DNA of 64,000 bases, from assembly GCA_029851945.1 (NCBI GenBank), contig JARKUZ010000091.1, forward strand, positions 8,370 through 72,369, read 5' to 3'. The position numbers and the translations under genes were made by a program. Of the stretch, positions 9,001-17,671 are shown one piece after another (positions within the stretch are counted from its first letter, which is position 1; every line of letters starts with the position of its first letter). Under the pieces are notes generated by a model. That model made no database searches and was not told the origin of the DNA. It worked only from the letters and a program-made list of their open reading frames with translations. This DNA comes from Terrisporobacter sp. Its GTDB lineage: Bacteria; Bacillota_A; Clostridia; Peptostreptococcales; Peptostreptococcaceae.

Positions 9001-9528
9001 TTAAAACTTCCTTATATATGATTTAAACTCTGTTTCATACTTTTGCTTACCTTTACTTAAATAAAGCTTTATAGATATTTTATTGTTATTATTAATAATC
9101 TTTATCATGTCTACATAATCACCAATTTCATATCCACCAGCTTCACTTCCGCCACCATTATTCAAAGTATTTATAAATAATTTATTATTACTTTTAAAGC
9201 TGATTTCTTTATCCTTTTCATTTTTATTATATTCATCTCTGTATCTGCATTTAATAGATTCTGCTTTTATATAAGAACAATTATCATCAAATATGGTTTT
9301 ACCATTAGTGTCTCTTATACTGATTATTCCCTTGGAATTTTCCAGTAGTTTATTAATTTGAGATGAAATTTCCTCACCTTGTTCATATAGCTCAACTTTA
9401 TTTTGTATCATATTTTTATAATTATTAGAAAAATATAATATATGATAAAAGCTTAATGATAAAGTCATTATTATGAATAATGATATTATACTTTCCAAAA
9501 GTAAATATCCTCTTTTTTTACTATTCAT
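9001..9528 (-). CDS. Type IV pilin-like minor (pseudo)pilin
   Basis: Class III-type prepilin signal: from the ATG at 9528 the protein reads MNSKKRG then YLLLESIISLFIIM. The glycine is at -1, Glu at mature position 5, and a hydrophobic helix follows. AGAGGGAATCT precedes this ATG; the in-frame ATG at 9558 would add ten residues and overlap the previous gene. The rest (about 140 residues) is polar and unassigned, with a glycine-rich NNGGGSEAGGYEIGD. Last of four adjacent pilin-like genes, which could build the tip of a type IV pilus or competence pseudopilus. No pilB/pilC/pilD lies in the window. Confidence 0.75.
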   Translation of the reverse strand: MNSKKRGYLLLESIISLFIIMTLSLSFYHILYFSNNYKNMIQNKVELYEQGEEISSQINKLLENSKGIISIRDTNGKTIFDDNCSYIKAESIKCRYRDEYNKNEKDKEISFKSNNKLFINTLNNGGGSEAGGYEIGDYVDMIKIINNNNKISIKLYLSKGKQKYETEFKSYIRKF

Positions 9529-9949
9529 AGATTCCCTCTTTATATAGAACTCTTCCACTTACAGGTACTATAGTTATATATTTGGATATATTATTCTTAG
9601 AAATTGTTATTGTTCCTCCACCATGTTCATAGGCTCCAGTCCTATCGAATCTAATATAACTAGAATTTTGGCCAATGGGATAACTTAATTTTGTATTCTT
9701 AGGTAAAAATATTTTTTTCTCTTCTAATGAATTATTATGTAAACTATATCCCCATATATCATTTTCTTTTATAATTCTAATGTATGCATTATTATCAAGT
9801 ATATTTTCTCGCCTTATATATCTTATATCAGAACACAATTGTTTTGCAAAAGAATCAATAATATAATTATCATTTTCATACTTTACAAAACAAAGACTTG
9901 ATATTATTACTATTATACTGATACTTATTACAAGCTCTAAACTAGTCAC
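9521..9949 (-). CDS. GspH/ComGD-like pseudopilin with leader out of frame
   Basis: From the GTG at 9949 the protein starts MTSLELVISISIIVIISSLCF, exactly the mature end of a type IV pilin (Glu at position 5), but without a leader peptide. Just upstream, a strong AAGGAG site and ATG (9966-9964) read MKKEGM and then hit TGA. A change of two bases in the ATGTGAC stretch would join MKKEG to MTSLE and give a perfect prepilin. So either the gene carries a frameshift or it makes a leaderless product. The C-terminal part (GGGTITISKN...YITIVPVSGRV) resembles the beta-sheet of GspH-type pseudopilins. Confidence 0.65.
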   Translation of the reverse strand: MTSLELVISISIIVIISSLCFVKYENDNYIIDSFAKQLCSDIRYIRRENILDNNAYIRIIKENDIWGYSLHNNSLEEKKIFLPKNTKLSYPIGQNSSYIRFDRTGAYEHGGGTITISKNNISKYITIVPVSGRVLYKEGIYE

Positions 9950-9970
9950 ATTCCTTCCTTTTTCATAACT

Positions 9971-10588
9971 TTATATCTCCTTGTAATTATATAATATAAC
10001 TAATTCACCTTCATTTAGTTTAATCTCTTCTTCAGTGTTGTAATTCTCTATGTCATTTGTTTCATTTTCACTTAAACCTTCTTTAATTCCATCTTTATTA
10101 CTTATTCCTTCTTCAATCTTTTCTACATTATTTTTATTGAAATAAGGATTTATTATTTTGACACTGACTATAGTGTGTTTCCTATAATTTTTTAAACTAT
10201 AAGAAGTTAAAATATTATAGTGAAGAAATTCTTTATTAGATAAATCTTTATTATATCCTATATTCACATTAATCCTATTTTTATCATCAGTTGATATATT
10301 TTTGATTTTGTTAATGAAACTTAAAGAATTATTTTTTGTAAAATACTCATAATACTCATCTTCTGTTTTAATATTTCCAATTGCATAGCTTACTTCTTTA
10401 AGGATATTGCTATGAATAATTTCTATAGTACCTAAATTTTTTTGTCTTAATTGTTCATTTTTATAGTCTAAACTTGAAATTCTACTACTACTCAAAATCA
10501 ATCCAGAACATGTTATACAAATCATACTTATTATAGAAAAAATCATTAGTGACATAATTAATATGGACCCTTTATTTTTTCGTAACAT
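9971..10588 (-). CDS. PilX/GspK-like minor pilin
   Basis: Begins MLRKNKG then SILIMSLMIFSIISMICIT, a prepilin leader whose mature chain lacks Glu at position 5, as in PilX and GspK type minor pilins that cap the fibre. It is 205 residues with a hydrophobic N-terminal helix and an otherwise polar, acidic C-terminus (EGISNKDGIKEGLSENETND). The start overlaps the end of the previous gene by 17 bases, suggesting translational coupling. Its last codons contain the ribosome site of the next gene. No closer function can be given. Confidence 0.7.
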   Translation of the reverse strand: MLRKNKGSILIMSLMIFSIISMICITCSGLILSSSRISSLDYKNEQLRQKNLGTIEIIHSNILKEVSYAIGNIKTEDEYYEYFTKNNSLSFINKIKNISTDDKNRINVNIGYNKDLSNKEFLHYNILTSYSLKNYRKHTIVSVKIINPYFNKNNVEKIEEGISNKDGIKEGLSENETNDIENYNTEEEIKLNEGELVILYNYKEI

Positions 10589-10919
10589 ATGTATTTAATT
10601 CCATAGAATTATTTTTATTTACTACTTTAACATTTAAGTTATAGCACTTATAATAACTAGAATTTAATACTGTAGTATATATTGTATACTTATTAATTTT
10701 TTCTATATTTGTATAACTTTGTATTACATTATCGTTTTTTATTTTAAGTTTCTCATCTTCTATAGATTCTTTTGCAATAGATAACATTTCTATGTTATCC
10801 TTATTTTTATTTAGCAAATAAGAACTACTATGAAGACTTGATGTTATAATAAATACAATAATACTTAAAATAAAAAAGCTCATAACACATTCTAAACTTG
10901 TAAATCCTCTTCGTTTTAT
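10572..10919 (-). CDS. Type IV pilin-like protein, probable non-standard start
   Basis: The frame contains KRRG then FTSLECVMSFFILSIIVF, a textbook prepilin cleavage site with Thr2 and Glu5, but the first ATG (10883) lies inside the helix, after the site. Upstream in frame there is no ATG, GTG or TTG before a stop. The only candidate is ATA at 10919-10917, giving MKRRG, 11 bases after AGAAAGGA. An out-of-frame ATG (MNTT then stop) sits next to that site, so a small frameshift is the alternative. The gene follows aroE by about 30 bases and starts the pilin cluster. Confidence 0.6.
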   Translation of the reverse strand: MKRRGFTSLECVMSFFILSIIVFIITSSLHSSSYLLNKNKDNIEMLSIAKESIEDEKLKIKNDNVIQSYTNIEKINKYTIYTTVLNSSYYKCYNLNVKVVNKNNSMELNTYVTKK

Positions 10920-10947
10920 GTTGTATTCATTCCTTTCTAAGGAATAG

Positions 10948-11802
10948 CTATTTTATACTATTAAAATATATATTTTTTATTTCTATAAAATCTTCTTCAT
11001 TTAATTCAATATTTTCCCATATTCTATAAGATAAAATTCCTTGGTTTATTAGCATTCCTATCCCATATATAATTTTTAAATTATTATTTTTTGCCCATTT
11101 TAATAGTCTAGTTTCATGAGGCTTATAAACTATATCACATACTAATAAATTTTTATGTGGTATTATATCTTCATTTATAGGGCACTCATCATTTCCCATT
11201 CCTATTGGAGTTGTGTTAATTAAAATATCTATATGTTTTAAATCTTCTTTACCAACTGATTTTGTACTATAATTACATTTTGTATTAAAGTTTTCATTAA
11301 TTATCTCAGATATTTCTTTAGCTTTTTCTATACTTCTATTTCTAATTTCAATAGATAAAGCATTATTTGATGATATTTCCACGGCAATACTTCTACAAGC
11401 ACCTCCTGCTCCTAATATCATTATTTTTTTATTTTCTAAATTATATCCTTCATCTGCTAATGATTTTACAAAACCAATTCCATCAGTGTTATAACCTATC
11501 AGTTTATTATTTTCATTTTTTATTGTGTTTACAGCTCCAATTAATAAAGCATTTTTATCTACTTCATCTAAGTACTTTATTACTTCAACTTTATAAGGAA
11601 TTGTTACATTACATCCTTTAATTTTATATGTTCTTATTCCTTCTACTGCTTTTTCTAGGTTATTTTTTTCTATATCAAAACACATATAAACATTATTTTT
11701 ATTATATTTATGTGACAGATAATTATGTATACTTGGTGAAAAACTCTGATTTACTGGATGTCCTAAAAGACATATCAAATTTGTACTCGAATTAATATTC
11801 AT
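10948..11802 (-). CDS. aroE: Shikimate dehydrogenase (AroE), C-terminal module with its own ribosome site
   Basis: Reduces 3-dehydroshikimate to shikimate with NADPH. From the ATG at 11802 the 284 residues are a complete AroE: the shikimate-binding SFSPSIHN, the lysine in NVTIPYK, NTDG near residue 90, the nucleotide-binding ILGAGGACRS, and a normal C-terminus. The same frame continues upstream without a stop into a sensor kinase, so this ATG is codon 834 of a longer reading frame. AGAGGAG lies five bases before it, so AroE can be made alone. Together with aroK and aroD it gives three shikimate-pathway enzymes in 9 kb. Confidence 0.9.
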   Translation of the reverse strand: MNINSSTNLICLLGHPVNQSFSPSIHNYLSHKYNKNNVYMCFDIEKNNLEKAVEGIRTYKIKGCNVTIPYKVEVIKYLDEVDKNALLIGAVNTIKNENNKLIGYNTDGIGFVKSLADEGYNLENKKIMILGAGGACRSIAVEISSNNALSIEIRNRSIEKAKEISEIINENFNTKCNYSTKSVGKEDLKHIDILINTTPIGMGNDECPINEDIIPHKNLLVCDIVYKPHETRLLKWAKNNNLKIIYGIGMLINQGILSYRIWENIELNEEDFIEIKNIYFNSIK

Positions 11803-14301
11803 AATGACTCCTCTATTCTGTTTATTATCATATCTTTTATTATTTATACTTATATTTAATAATTTATTAAAAATCACATAATCTTTTATATTTCTTTTAA
11901 TATTTAATTCCACCTCAATAATTATACTATCATCTATGTTAGTTTTTATATCTATTTTACCTTTATATAAATTTATAATTAACTTAGAAATTGACAAGCT
12001 TAAATTTAATATTTTTTCATCATAATTATCAAAATGTTTTTCATGATCGTATCGTCCAAAGTTTTCTATACTTACTATAACCTTATCACCCTTAGTTCTC
12101 ATATTAATATTTATGGTACTCTTAAGATTTGAATTTTTAATTACAAGAGAAATTAATGTTAAAATCGCCTTTGTTATATTGTCTTGATCTATTTCAACAT
12201 ATACCTCTTCTTCTTCTGTATCAAAAATTATATTTATGGCTTTATTTATAGTATACTTATTAAGCTCAGTTACTATATCTTCACATATACATACCAAATC
12301 ATAAGTATCTTTTGCATCTTTATAATAATTAGTTTCTAATTTTGATAGGTCCATTATTTTATCAATTAAAGTGGTAAGTATATCCACGTGCTTAGTCATT
12401 ACATCTATGTATTTTGCAAATTCTCCCTCTGGTTCTCTTTTTATTATATCCTTACAGTTGCGCATTATAAATTTATTGCTCATATTTAATAAGTTTGCTG
12501 GTGTTAATAATTCATGAGACATATTTATAAAAAAGTCATCTATATCTTTATTTATAATTTTACTTTCTTCAATTTCTCTTTTCATAGATTCGACTCTTAC
12601 CGCTTCTGTTATATCTCTTATTATAAGTACCATTTTAGTAACCTTATTAATATTAATAAGAACCACACAACTTTCAATATGAACTATACCACCGTATCCA
12701 TCTTTTAGACTTTTTTTAATATATTTTATACTCTCATTTATATTTCCTGAACTTATAGCTATATTATTATAAATTTCATCTAAATCCATATTTTCAATAT
12801 CTTGTATTTTGAATAAGTTATAAAAAGTATTATTGGCATACTCAAATTCTTTACTTTCATAATCTAATACACAAATAGCCTCTGGTATAGTATCAATTAA
12901 TGTTTTATATTGATTAGCACTTGCTTCTAATCGACCCAAAATATTTTTATGCTTTGTAACATCTTTTATCTCTATTAGACTTAATTTTTCACCATATTCT
13001 TCAAACTTAATTCTATCAATGTATAAAGATATTTCTTTTCCAGCATCATCTATATAATTAACTTCTCCTTTTGTAGCATCATTTAATATGATATTCTTTA
13101 CTTCTTGATTATCAAGATCTATATCTAGATTATTATTATTATAAATAATCTCCTTATTTTTTGCTAGAATTATTGAGTATGGTATATTTTTTACTATTTT
13201 TTTATACTTTATATTACTTTCTTGAATTTTTAAACTAATTTTTCTTTCAACAGTAATATCTGACAATATACACAATACACTGGAAGATTCATATTCTTCA
13301 TATAATGAAATTACACACTCAAATATTCTCCCATCTTTACCAGTAATCTCTGTAACAACATTTTCAGTATAATATCTAGCATCTTCTATACCCTGTAAAA
13401 ACTTATCATATTCTATAATATTATCACTTAAAAACTTATCTAATTTAATAGGAAAGTCATCATTTCTATATTGTTTAAACATAGATTTAAATACTATATC
13501 ATTATTTATAATACAATTATCATTATTTATTAATAGTGCACTTTGACCAAATTGACCTAAAAGAGTATCTAGATTTTTCTCCTTCGCTCTAAAATCATCT
13601 TTAAGTAATTTAGTCACCATTCTACAATTATTTAGTTTTTCATCATAGATCTTAATATTTATGTTACTTCTATTTAGAGTACTAATATTTTTTAAATATA
13701 TGTTATTAGGTAACTCCACATAAATACTAAATACTCTTATAAAGATAATTAAACTAAAAATCAAATCTAAAATATTATTAGTATATATTAATACTTTTAA
13801 AGTATCAATTTCTAAGACAATAATAAAATTTATAATATAAAATAACGAAATTGCTTGTATTATTTTGGGATATTTATTAAAAAATAAATATACATTTAAA
13901 AATATTATAAAAATAATACAAAAACTATTAAGATATAGATACTCTCTTTTAAAGCTAAAATAATAAGATATTACACAAAGAGCATAACTTAACAAGAATA
14001 ATCTTCTACGTATCTTACTATTCTTATCATCTTTAAATATTAAATAAATTAACAATAATATAATCATATCTCCTGCAATCATCATATAAAAACTGTCATA
14101 TACCAAATTGTGTAAAATATCCATACTTGTATTTTGAAAATGATACATACTTTTCATAATCAATATTGTAAATAATAAAATACATTGTATATTATTTCTT
14201 TTATTATTTTTTTTAATATTTCTACTAGTATTTACAATTAAAAAGCTACCTAAGAACAAACATATTGTTATAATATTTAAGCTTATAATATATTCATACA
14301 T
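10948..14301 (-). CDS. Membrane sensor kinase (H-box intact, ATPase degenerate) fused in frame to AroE
   Basis: One 1117-codon frame. Residues 1-205: about seven membrane helices. About 235-570: three PAS-like sensor segments. About 580-660: dimerisation/phospho-acceptor domain with intact MSHELLTPAN (His596). About 690-800: a HATPase-like fold whose motifs are lost: the N-box reads LTLISLVIK without Asn, the G1 region reads SIENFGRYD, and no GxGxG G2 is visible. A 33-residue linker leads into AroE at Met834. The start at 14301 has GGAGGG six bases upstream; the neighbouring kinase ends 27 bases before it. Alone, this kinase should be unable to bind ATP normally. Confidence 0.85.
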   Translation of the reverse strand: MYEYIISLNIITICLFLGSFLIVNTSRNIKKNNKRNNIQCILLFTILIMKSMYHFQNTSMDILHNLVYDSFYMMIAGDMIILLLIYLIFKDDKNSKIRRRLFLLSYALCVISYYFSFKREYLYLNSFCIIFIIFLNVYLFFNKYPKIIQAISLFYIINFIIVLEIDTLKVLIYTNNILDLIFSLIIFIRVFSIYVELPNNIYLKNISTLNRSNINIKIYDEKLNNCRMVTKLLKDDFRAKEKNLDTLLGQFGQSALLINNDNCIINNDIVFKSMFKQYRNDDFPIKLDKFLSDNIIEYDKFLQGIEDARYYTENVVTEITGKDGRIFECVISLYEEYESSSVLCILSDITVERKISLKIQESNIKYKKIVKNIPYSIILAKNKEIIYNNNNLDIDLDNQEVKNIILNDATKGEVNYIDDAGKEISLYIDRIKFEEYGEKLSLIEIKDVTKHKNILGRLEASANQYKTLIDTIPEAICVLDYESKEFEYANNTFYNLFKIQDIENMDLDEIYNNIAISSGNINESIKYIKKSLKDGYGGIVHIESCVVLININKVTKMVLIIRDITEAVRVESMKREIEESKIINKDIDDFFINMSHELLTPANLLNMSNKFIMRNCKDIIKREPEGEFAKYIDVMTKHVDILTTLIDKIMDLSKLETNYYKDAKDTYDLVCICEDIVTELNKYTINKAINIIFDTEEEEVYVEIDQDNITKAILTLISLVIKNSNLKSTININMRTKGDKVIVSIENFGRYDHEKHFDNYDEKILNLSLSISKLIINLYKGKIDIKTNIDDSIIIEVELNIKRNIKDYVIFNKLLNISINNKRYDNKQNRGVIMNINSSTNLICLLGHPVNQSFSPSIHNYLSHKYNKNNVYMCFDIEKNNLEKAVEGIRTYKIKGCNVTIPYKVEVIKYLDEVDKNALLIGAVNTIKNENNKLIGYNTDGIGFVKSLADEGYNLENKKIMILGAGGACRSIAVEISSNNALSIEIRNRSIEKAKEISEIINENFNTKCNYSTKSVGKEDLKHIDILINTTPIGMGNDECPINEDIIPHKNLLVCDIVYKPHETRLLKWAKNNNLKIIYGIGMLINQGILSYRIWENIELNEEDFIEIKNIYFNSIK

Positions 14302-14328
14302 AGCTTTCCCTCCCCCTATTTTATAGCG

Positions 14329-16719
14329 CTAAGCCAAATATATATCCGAAAATTCTAAGTCTATACATTCTCTATCAATAATAATATCTTCCATCTTTTT
14401 TTTATTTTCATTGTTATTTTCAATTAGATTATCTTCCAATATAACTTCAAATTTACTACCACATCCTATTTTACTATTAACCTTAATTTTTGCATTATGT
14501 ATAAACGCAAGTTTTTTTACCAAATAAAGACCAACACCTGTACCTTCAGCGATTCTAGATAATGATCTATTTACTTGTTCAAAGTTCTCAAATATAAAAT
14601 CTAATTTGTTACTTGGTATTCCTGTTCCATTATCTTCAACACCTATTGTTACATCTTTTTGATTAACATTTACTGAAACTAAAATTTTTCCTCCTCTTTC
14701 AGTAAACTTCATCGCATTCGATAAAATATTTAATATGATTTTTTCCATCTTATCTTTATCCATATATATTAGGATCTCTTTTCTATTACTTTCAAAATTA
14801 ATATCCAATCCTTTTTGTATAGTATACTCTTTGCATAATTCTACAATTTCCTTTAAAAATTTAACTAAATCATAAATTTTTAAATCCCTATCATATACCC
14901 CAGCTTCTATTTTACTAATTTCTTCTATATTATTTAGTACTCTTTTTAGTCTGTATGAGTTTTGTTTAACTGTTTTTGTATAACTTCTCATTCCACTATA
15001 ATTGTATATATCACTTTTACTATCTAAAATTTTATTTACTTCAAATATAGTATTAATAGGCTTCTTTAAATTACTTGCTGCTCTTGTCAAAAATTCTGTT
15101 TTAAATTTATTTCTTTCCTTAATCATTTGTAGACTTTCGTATACTCTTTCTATTTGTTGTTCTACTTCTAAATCTCTTACTACTACTAATAAATTATTTT
15201 GTTTTGGAACTTGCTCTATAGCTATAGATATTCTTCTACTTCTTTCTGCATTTATGTTAAAAGTTTTAAAGCTACTACTTTCACCATTTTCAATATATGA
15301 ATCTATTATTTGATTAAATTTATCAATCCCCATTTCCCTAAGTATTCGCATCATAAATTTATTTATATACTCTTGTTTCCTTGTATATCTATTAATAAGC
15401 ATTATGCCTTCAGGTAAAGTTTGTATTAATGCACTATAAGTCTTTTTATTTTCTTCCAACTTGTTAATTGCTCTTTCATTTTCTGTGCAATCACTAGCTA
15501 TACTTAAAATCATTTTCTTGTCATTTAATATAAAACTAGAAGAAATAAAATCAATTATTTTACCATTTTCAAGTTCTAGCTTACTAATTTCACGTTCTTT
15601 CAAACCTTTTTCTATAATAACTATATTATGTAAAAATTCATCTCTACTTTTTTTACTTATTTTCTTTTGCAATTTATCCATTGTCCATACATTTTTCATA
15701 GAAGAATCAACTTCGAATATATCTATTCCTATATTATTTATATAGTTAACTGTGCTTCCATCGTGAATAATTACTCCATCACTTAGTATATCCATCAATG
15801 TTTTATACCTTTGTTCACTTTTTTTTAATTCATTTTCTTTTATAGATATCTCTGTAATATCTTTAATTTCAAATACTATAATTTTTTCTTCACTTAAGTA
15901 ATCTCGCACTAATGCTAATTTATATTTTCGATTAAATAAATCTATTTTTATAAAATTATCTTCTGAGTAATCATTATCATTTATCATTTCAAAAATTTTT
16001 TCTGAATTACCTTCTATTTCTTTTTTTATAAATTTGCTAAAATTAAAATCTTCAGGATCATAATTATTTTCTATTAGTAACTCATCAAAATATCTATTTT
16101 TCATAATACACTCATTATCACAATTTATAATTATTACTGGCATATTAATTATTTCTAAAATACTACCAAAATTATAATTTACTGATTTTATTTCTTCTTT
16201 TAAATTATTTTGGATATTAATCTCTTCATCTATTTCAAAAATAGTCTTGACAATATACTCTTTATTATTGTGTAATTTATTTTTATTCAATTCATTTTCT
16301 TTTTGTATTTTACGTATTTTACCTAAGAATACTAATTCTAATATAATCATATTTAATACAATATCGTAAGACTTAAGTCTATAAAATGAGCCGATTATAT
16401 CTAAATATATAAACATAATTATTAACGGTGACAAAATTATATATTTAAGTATAAAATTTTTACTTTTATATTGATTCATATACACAATAATAATTTTCGA
16501 TAAAATCAAAGCAAAATAAATAACATATATATATTTAGATATAAAATTTATATTATTATCAAGAATTATAGCTATATTTTCTAATAAAAAAATAGTAGCT
16601 AATAGAATAAACTTTTTTTCTTTTAGTACTTTATAAAAAAATAGTGATATGATAGGAATTATTATATTTAAAATAATTCCTATTAATTGAAATATATTAT
16701 TAAATTGATATAAATTCAT
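14329..16719 (-). CDS. Membrane PAS sensor kinase with intact ATPase but no phospho-acceptor His
   Basis: 796 residues in the same layout as the neighbour: five or six membrane helices in residues 1-140, three PAS-like segments (about 170-530), a HisKA-like helical pair, and a HATPase domain (about 650-770). The ATPase motifs are canonical: NILSNAMKFT, VEDNGTGIP, FENFEQ and EGTGVGLYL. The H-box, however, reads TEFLTRAASNLKKPIN: the usual SHE is ASN, with Ser549 at the histidine position. It should bind ATP but cannot autophosphorylate conventionally. GGGG lies six bases before the ATG. No response regulator is adjacent. Confidence 0.88.
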   Translation of the reverse strand: MNLYQFNNIFQLIGIILNIIIPIISLFFYKVLKEKKFILLATIFLLENIAIILDNNINFISKYIYVIYFALILSKIIIVYMNQYKSKNFILKYIILSPLIIMFIYLDIIGSFYRLKSYDIVLNMIILELVFLGKIRKIQKENELNKNKLHNNKEYIVKTIFEIDEEINIQNNLKEEIKSVNYNFGSILEIINMPVIIINCDNECIMKNRYFDELLIENNYDPEDFNFSKFIKKEIEGNSEKIFEMINDNDYSEDNFIKIDLFNRKYKLALVRDYLSEEKIIVFEIKDITEISIKENELKKSEQRYKTLMDILSDGVIIHDGSTVNYINNIGIDIFEVDSSMKNVWTMDKLQKKISKKSRDEFLHNIVIIEKGLKEREISKLELENGKIIDFISSSFILNDKKMILSIASDCTENERAINKLEENKKTYSALIQTLPEGIMLINRYTRKQEYINKFMMRILREMGIDKFNQIIDSYIENGESSSFKTFNINAERSRRISIAIEQVPKQNNLLVVVRDLEVEQQIERVYESLQMIKERNKFKTEFLTRAASNLKKPINTIFEVNKILDSKSDIYNYSGMRSYTKTVKQNSYRLKRVLNNIEEISKIEAGVYDRDLKIYDLVKFLKEIVELCKEYTIQKGLDINFESNRKEILIYMDKDKMEKIILNILSNAMKFTERGGKILVSVNVNQKDVTIGVEDNGTGIPSNKLDFIFENFEQVNRSLSRIAEGTGVGLYLVKKLAFIHNAKIKVNSKIGCGSKFEVILEDNLIENNNENKKKMEDIIIDRECIDLEFSDIYLA

Positions 16720-16933
16720 ACATATCCCCCTATATTATCTAGATTATTATTTATTACTTTCTTTAACTTTAAATAATTACATCTATTATTATCTTATTAC
16801 TTAAAACGTTATTTTTCTTTGAACTTTCTGCTTTTTCTTCATTTTCTATCATATAAGTTATATTAACATAATCATATTAAATATTTTGTCACTTCATGCA
16901 TCAAAATAATAAAAGTAAAAAGATATGTACGAC

Positions 16934-16960
16934 AAAAAAAGCCTTAATCAAGGCTTTTTT
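16934..16960 (-). terminator. Terminator overlapping the sigK stop
   Basis: AAAAAAGCCTT / AAGGCTTTTTT hairpin with a 4-base loop whose left part includes the sigK stop codon. It separates sigK from the kinase pair. Confidence 0.85.
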
Positions 16961-17594
16961 CTGATTTTAATTCTTTTTTCAGCTTTTTAAGTGCTTTTTT
17001 CTCAATTCTTGATACATAGGAACGAGATATATTTAACTTTTGAGATATTTCTCTTTGTGTTTTATAGCCAAGAGTAGTAAGACCATATCTCAATTGTATT
17101 ATCTCTTTCTCTCTATCTGTAAGAATCTTATCTAACTTTTCATAAAGCTTGCTAATTTGTACCTTTAATTCTACCTGGTCAATGACATAATCAGGCTCAG
17201 TTCCCAATATATCTAATAAGCTTATTGAGTTACCTTCCTTGTCTACTCCTATGGGATCTTGAAGAGATACTTGAACTTTATTCTTTTTATTTGTTCTTAT
17301 ATTCATTAAAATTTCATTTTCTATACATTTTGATGCATAAGTAGCTAGTCTAGTACCTTTATCGACCTTAAATGTCTCAATTGCTTTAATTAGACCTATA
17401 GTTCCGATTGATATAAGATCATCTTGATCCTCATTTGAATTATTATATTTTTTAGCAATATGTGCAACTAATCTCATGTTTCTTTCTATCAAGATTTCTT
17501 TTGCCTCTTGATTATTTTCATTTTTTAATAAAGATAAGTAATGTACTTCTTCTTCAGGGGTTAATGGTTTTTCAAATGATTTTAGAATAGTCAA
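16944..17594 (-). CDS. sigK: Sporulation sigma factor SigK, without pro-sequence
   Basis: Late mother-cell RNA polymerase sigma factor. Region 2 is clear (NMRLVAHIAKKY, DDLISIGTIGLIKAIETF, YASKCIENEILM), and region 4 ends RSYVSRIEKKALKKLKKEL. I place the start at TTG (17594-17592), seven bases after the GGGGG of an AGAAGGGGGTGG ribosome site, giving about 216 residues beginning MTILKSFEKPLTPEEE. An upstream in-frame ATG at 17621 would put the ribosome site inside the gene. The hydrophobic pro-peptide of Bacillus pro-SigK is absent, as known for Clostridioides difficile. The gene is continuous: no skin element interrupts it. An inverted repeat covers the start codon. Confidence 0.93.
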   Translation of the reverse strand: MTILKSFEKPLTPEEEVHYLSLLKNENNQEAKEILIERNMRLVAHIAKKYNNSNEDQDDLISIGTIGLIKAIETFKVDKGTRLATYASKCIENEILMNIRTNKKNKVQVSLQDPIGVDKEGNSISLLDILGTEPDYVIDQVELKVQISKLYEKLDKILTDREKEIIQLRYGLTTLGYKTQREISQKLNISRSYVSRIEKKALKKLKKELKSEKSLD

Positions 17595-17663
17595 CAGGCC
17601 ACCCCCTTCTATAGGTGTCATTCTAAATTATATGAAAGTGGATCCTTAAAGTTGACTATTCTA
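17583..17663 (-). repeat. Perfect 13-bp inverted repeat over the sigK translation start
   Basis: TAGAATAGTCAAC at 17583-17595 and its exact complement at 17651-17663, 55 bases apart. On the minus strand the downstream arm contains the sigK TTG start codon, and the upstream arm begins 8 bases after the stop of the transpeptidase gene. Between them lie CATATAAT (17634-17627), close to a sigma-E type -10, and the ribosome site. A read-through transcript could fold to hide the start; a transcript beginning near 17620 could not. Confidence 0.6.
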
Positions 17664-17671
17664 GATTAAAT

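Noticed and set aside
15002..15313. Open frame of 103 codons on the plus strand
   Set aside because: Antisense to the sensor kinase; hydrophobic composition arises from the A/T-rich complement.
16944..17594. Possible skin-element interruption or split sigK, as in Clostridioides difficile
   Set aside because: The reading frame is continuous through regions 2 to 4; no insertion and no recombinase gene nearby.
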